64,000 nt of DNA. Origin: Pseudovibrio sp. Alg231-02 (GTDB lineage Bacteria; Pseudomonadota; Alphaproteobacteria; Rhizobiales; Stappiaceae). Below, in pieces: positions 62,297 through 64,000 of the stretch. How positions within the stretch are numbered: position 1 is the first letter of the stretch; each line of letters opens with the position of its first letter. Location of the stretch: positions 1 through 64,000 of the forward strand of contig NZ_FREX01000004.1 in NCBI RefSeq assembly GCF_900143565.1. The letters are read 5' to 3'. Both the position numbers and the translations under genes were made by a program. The notes beneath the pieces are model-generated. The model did not search any database and was not told the DNA's origin. It worked only from the letters and a program-made list of their open reading frames with translations.

Positions 62297-64000
62297 TTAT
62301 GCAGGCACCTTCTCCAGCTTTGCGTTGTTTTGTGCGTTGCTAAGCGCTGTTTTGCGTCGCTCGCGAAGCTTCAGCGCTTTTTCCGCATTGCCCGCTCGTA
62401 CGTGGCCGTACCCGCGCACTTTCACTGGCCAACTCAGCAGATCATGCGCAGCTTTCTCACCAGCCTCCACCAGATGAGTGCAGACCAGATCCATGTCTGC
62501 CTCATATGATGAGCGCAGTTCATTTGCCAGAACGCGCTCCTCATTGTTGCGGAACGGATCAAGGAACGAGCCGCGTAGGCCTTTGAGGCTGGAGAGGACC
62601 GAGAATAACTTCATCATCCATGGCCCAAACTCAGTCTTCACTGGCAGGCCGGTCACACGGTCCTTTTTCGCAAAGGGACCGCCGCCGATATGGAAGCGCA
62701 CTTCCAGATCGCCCTCGAAAGTTTCCGCAAGGCTCTGCTTGAACTGTGGCTGTGAGAACAAGCGCGCGACTTCAAACTCGTCCTTATGCGCCAGCAGACG
62801 GAAATATTGCGTCGCGGCGGTGCGAAGTATCTGTTCGCCCGCTCCGGCCTTTTTCAGCGCAACCAGCTTTTGACGGTAAAACCTGCCAAGGCTGCTGCCT
62901 TGATACTCCTTGAGGCGGTTCACCCGGTCCTCAATCAGCTCTTCCAGCGGCAGCGGACGATCCAGCTTCACCACTTGCCCAACCGGCGCCCGTGCTTTGG
63001 CAACCCGCTCCGGGTCCAGCACCATCAGGCGGCCCCAGTTGAAGGCCTCGAAGTTTTTGTCGCGGGCCACACCGTTCAGCTCAATGGCCTGACGGATGGA
63101 ACCGAGTGTCACCGGAATGAGACCGCGCTGCCAGGCGGCACCAAACAGCATCATGTTTGCCATCACCGCATCACCGCACAGGTCTTTCGCCGCTTGCGTG
63201 GTGTCGAAGTAATCCAGCCGGTCACCAACAGCCTCGCTCAGCCGTGCCTGCAGGTTGGGCGTGTTGATGTCCCAATCCGGGTTCTTGGAAAAGTCGATGG
63301 TCGGCACTTCTTCCGTGTTCACCACCACCTGAGCGGAACCCTGGCGCAGGGTTGTCAGCGTCTCGTCACCTGCTGTCACCACCAGATCACAGCCGATCAC
63401 CACATCCGCTTCGCCAACCGCCAATCGTGCGCTTTGCAGCCCATCCACGGATTTGGCGATGCGCATATGCGTCATCACCGCCCCGTACTTTTGCGCAAGG
63501 CCCGTCAGGTCTAACGTGGAAACACGGCTGCCATCCAAATGCGCAGCCATGGAGAGGATCGCGCCAATGGTGACAACGCCTGTGCCGCCAATACCAGTGA
63601 CCAGCAGCCCAGTCGCGCCGTTGATGACGGGCAGTTCCGGCTCTGCCAACAACTCATCGCCCACGCTTTCCACCTGACGCTCCGCAGGCGTGGTGGCCTT
63701 CTTCGGCTCCGCGCCGTGAATGGTCACGAAGCTTGGGCAGAAGCCCTCAACACAGGAGAAATCCTTGTTGCAGCTGGATTGGTTGATCTGGCGTTTGCGG
63801 CCCAGTGGCGTTTCCAGCGGCTCAATGGAAAGGCAGCCCGACTTCTCACCACAATCGCCACATCCCTCGCAGATATCCGGGTGAATGTAGGTGCGGACCT
63901 TCGGGTCCTCCCACTTGCCGCGCTTGCGCAAGCGGCGGCGCTCGGTAGCGCAAGCCTGATCGTAAATCAGCACCGTCACGCCTGGTATCTCACGCAGGTC
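62297..64000 (-). CDS. Indolepyruvate:ferredoxin oxidoreductase, C-terminal part (cut by window end)
   Basis: The frame is open to the window edge (reading DLREIPGVTVLIYDQ upstream of the first in-frame start), so only the C-terminal ~568 residues are present. It has two 4Fe-4S groups (CEGCGDCGEKSGC, and CNKDFSCVEGFCPSF), then the gamma-type domain GIGGTGVVTIGAILSMAAHL, followed by a DUF6537-like C-terminus (ILRTAATQYFRLLAHKDEFEVARL). These large fused enzymes oxidatively decarboxylate aryl pyruvates using thiamine diphosphate (N-terminal domains off window). Confidence 0.9.
   Translation of the reverse strand, partial: DLREIPGVTVLIYDQACATERRRLRKRGKWEDPKVRTYIHPDICEGCGDCGEKSGCLSIEPLETPLGRKRQINQSSCNKDFSCVEGFCPSFVTIHGAEPKKATTPAERQVESVGDELLAEPELPVINGATGLLVTGIGGTGVVTIGAILSMAAHLDGSRVSTLDLTGLAQKYGAVMTHMRIAKSVDGLQSARLAVGEADVVIGCDLVVTAGDETLTTLRQGSAQVVVNTEEVPTIDFSKNPDWDINTPNLQARLSEAVGDRLDYFDTTQAAKDLCGDAVMANMMLFGAAWQRGLIPVTLGSIRQAIELNGVARDKNFEAFNWGRLMVLDPERVAKARAPVGQVVKLDRPLPLEELIEDRVNRLKEYQGSSLGRFYRQKLVALKKAGAGEQILRTAATQYFRLLAHKDEFEVARLFSQPQFKQSLAETFEGDLEVRFHIGGGPFAKKDRVTGLPVKTEFGPWMMKLFSVLSSLKGLRGSFLDPFRNNEERVLANELRSSYEADMDLVCTHLVEAGEKAAHDLLSWPVKVRGYGHVRAGNAEKALKLRERRKTALSNAQNNAKLEKVPA

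Overview
This window looks like a chromosomal stretch from a marine-type alphaproteobacterium, possibly a Pseudovibrio/Stappiaceae-like or Rhodobacterales-like organism. That is inferred from gene content and not from a marker gene. The clues are a heme d1 gene order like that of Paracoccus (nirECF-DL-GHJN), a DUF1217 protein, a DNR/NnrR-type Crp-Fnr regulator, an RTX/type I secretion gene pair and a large indolepyruvate:ferredoxin oxidoreductase. Almost all of the sequence is coding. No rRNA, tRNA, CRISPR array or intact insertion sequence was recognised.

Layout. 1-6.4 kb: the end of a type I secretion adaptor (HlyD family) faces a 1553-residue RTX/Calx-beta/ExeM-like extracellular nuclease. 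7-14 kb: a class V aminotransferase fold enzyme, an AraC regulator, a small membrane protein, a GNAT, a DNR-type regulator, and a divergent oxyR-peroxiredoxin pair. 14.2-22.5 kb: a tightly coupled minus-strand heme d1 operon, nirE-nirC-nirF-nirDL-nirG-nirH-nirJ-nirN-cbiX-like. It is headed by what reads as a decayed C-terminus of nirS, the gene expected there. Divergent from it, with DNR-type palindromes between, are a multicopper oxidase without a signal peptide and a membrane protein (23-25.3 kb). 25.3-33.6 kb: two components of an amino acid ABC transporter, a Tat-exported metallo-hydrolase with a divergent LysR, an enoyl-CoA hydratase, two VOC proteins, a penicillin-binding-fold protein lacking its serine nucleophile, and a glycosyltransferase. 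33.6-38.7 kb: a giant coiled-coil protein and a DUF1217 protein.

39-52 kb is a tetrathionate respiration region. It holds ttrBCA (minus strand), a plus-strand TauE/SafE permease, a ceramidase-family membrane protein, a beta-helix protein, a second coiled-coil paralogue, a cytochrome b561 and the ttrSR two-component system. TtrS (PhnD-like sensor) and TtrR would sense tetrathionate and activate ttrBCA. The TauE permease and the cytochrome b could serve sulfur-anion export and electron transfer, which is inference.

52-64 kb is mixed accessory content. It holds a DUF4344 metallopeptidase, two small proteins that resemble nitrile-hydratase-like leader peptides (NHLP) translationally linked behind an APH-family kinase, a HupE/UreJ protein, a universal stress protein, two TetR regulators with a DUF417 membrane protein, a DUF1330 protein, a chemoreceptor, and the C-terminal half of an indolepyruvate:ferredoxin oxidoreductase cut by the window end.

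The most interesting signals are the NHLP-like pair with a kinase (a candidate peptide-modification cassette), the nirS relic in front of an intact d1 operon, the divergent cytosolic-looking multicopper oxidase, an OxyR without its second redox cysteine, a serine-less beta-lactamase fold protein, and a pair of paralogous repeat coiled-coil proteins.
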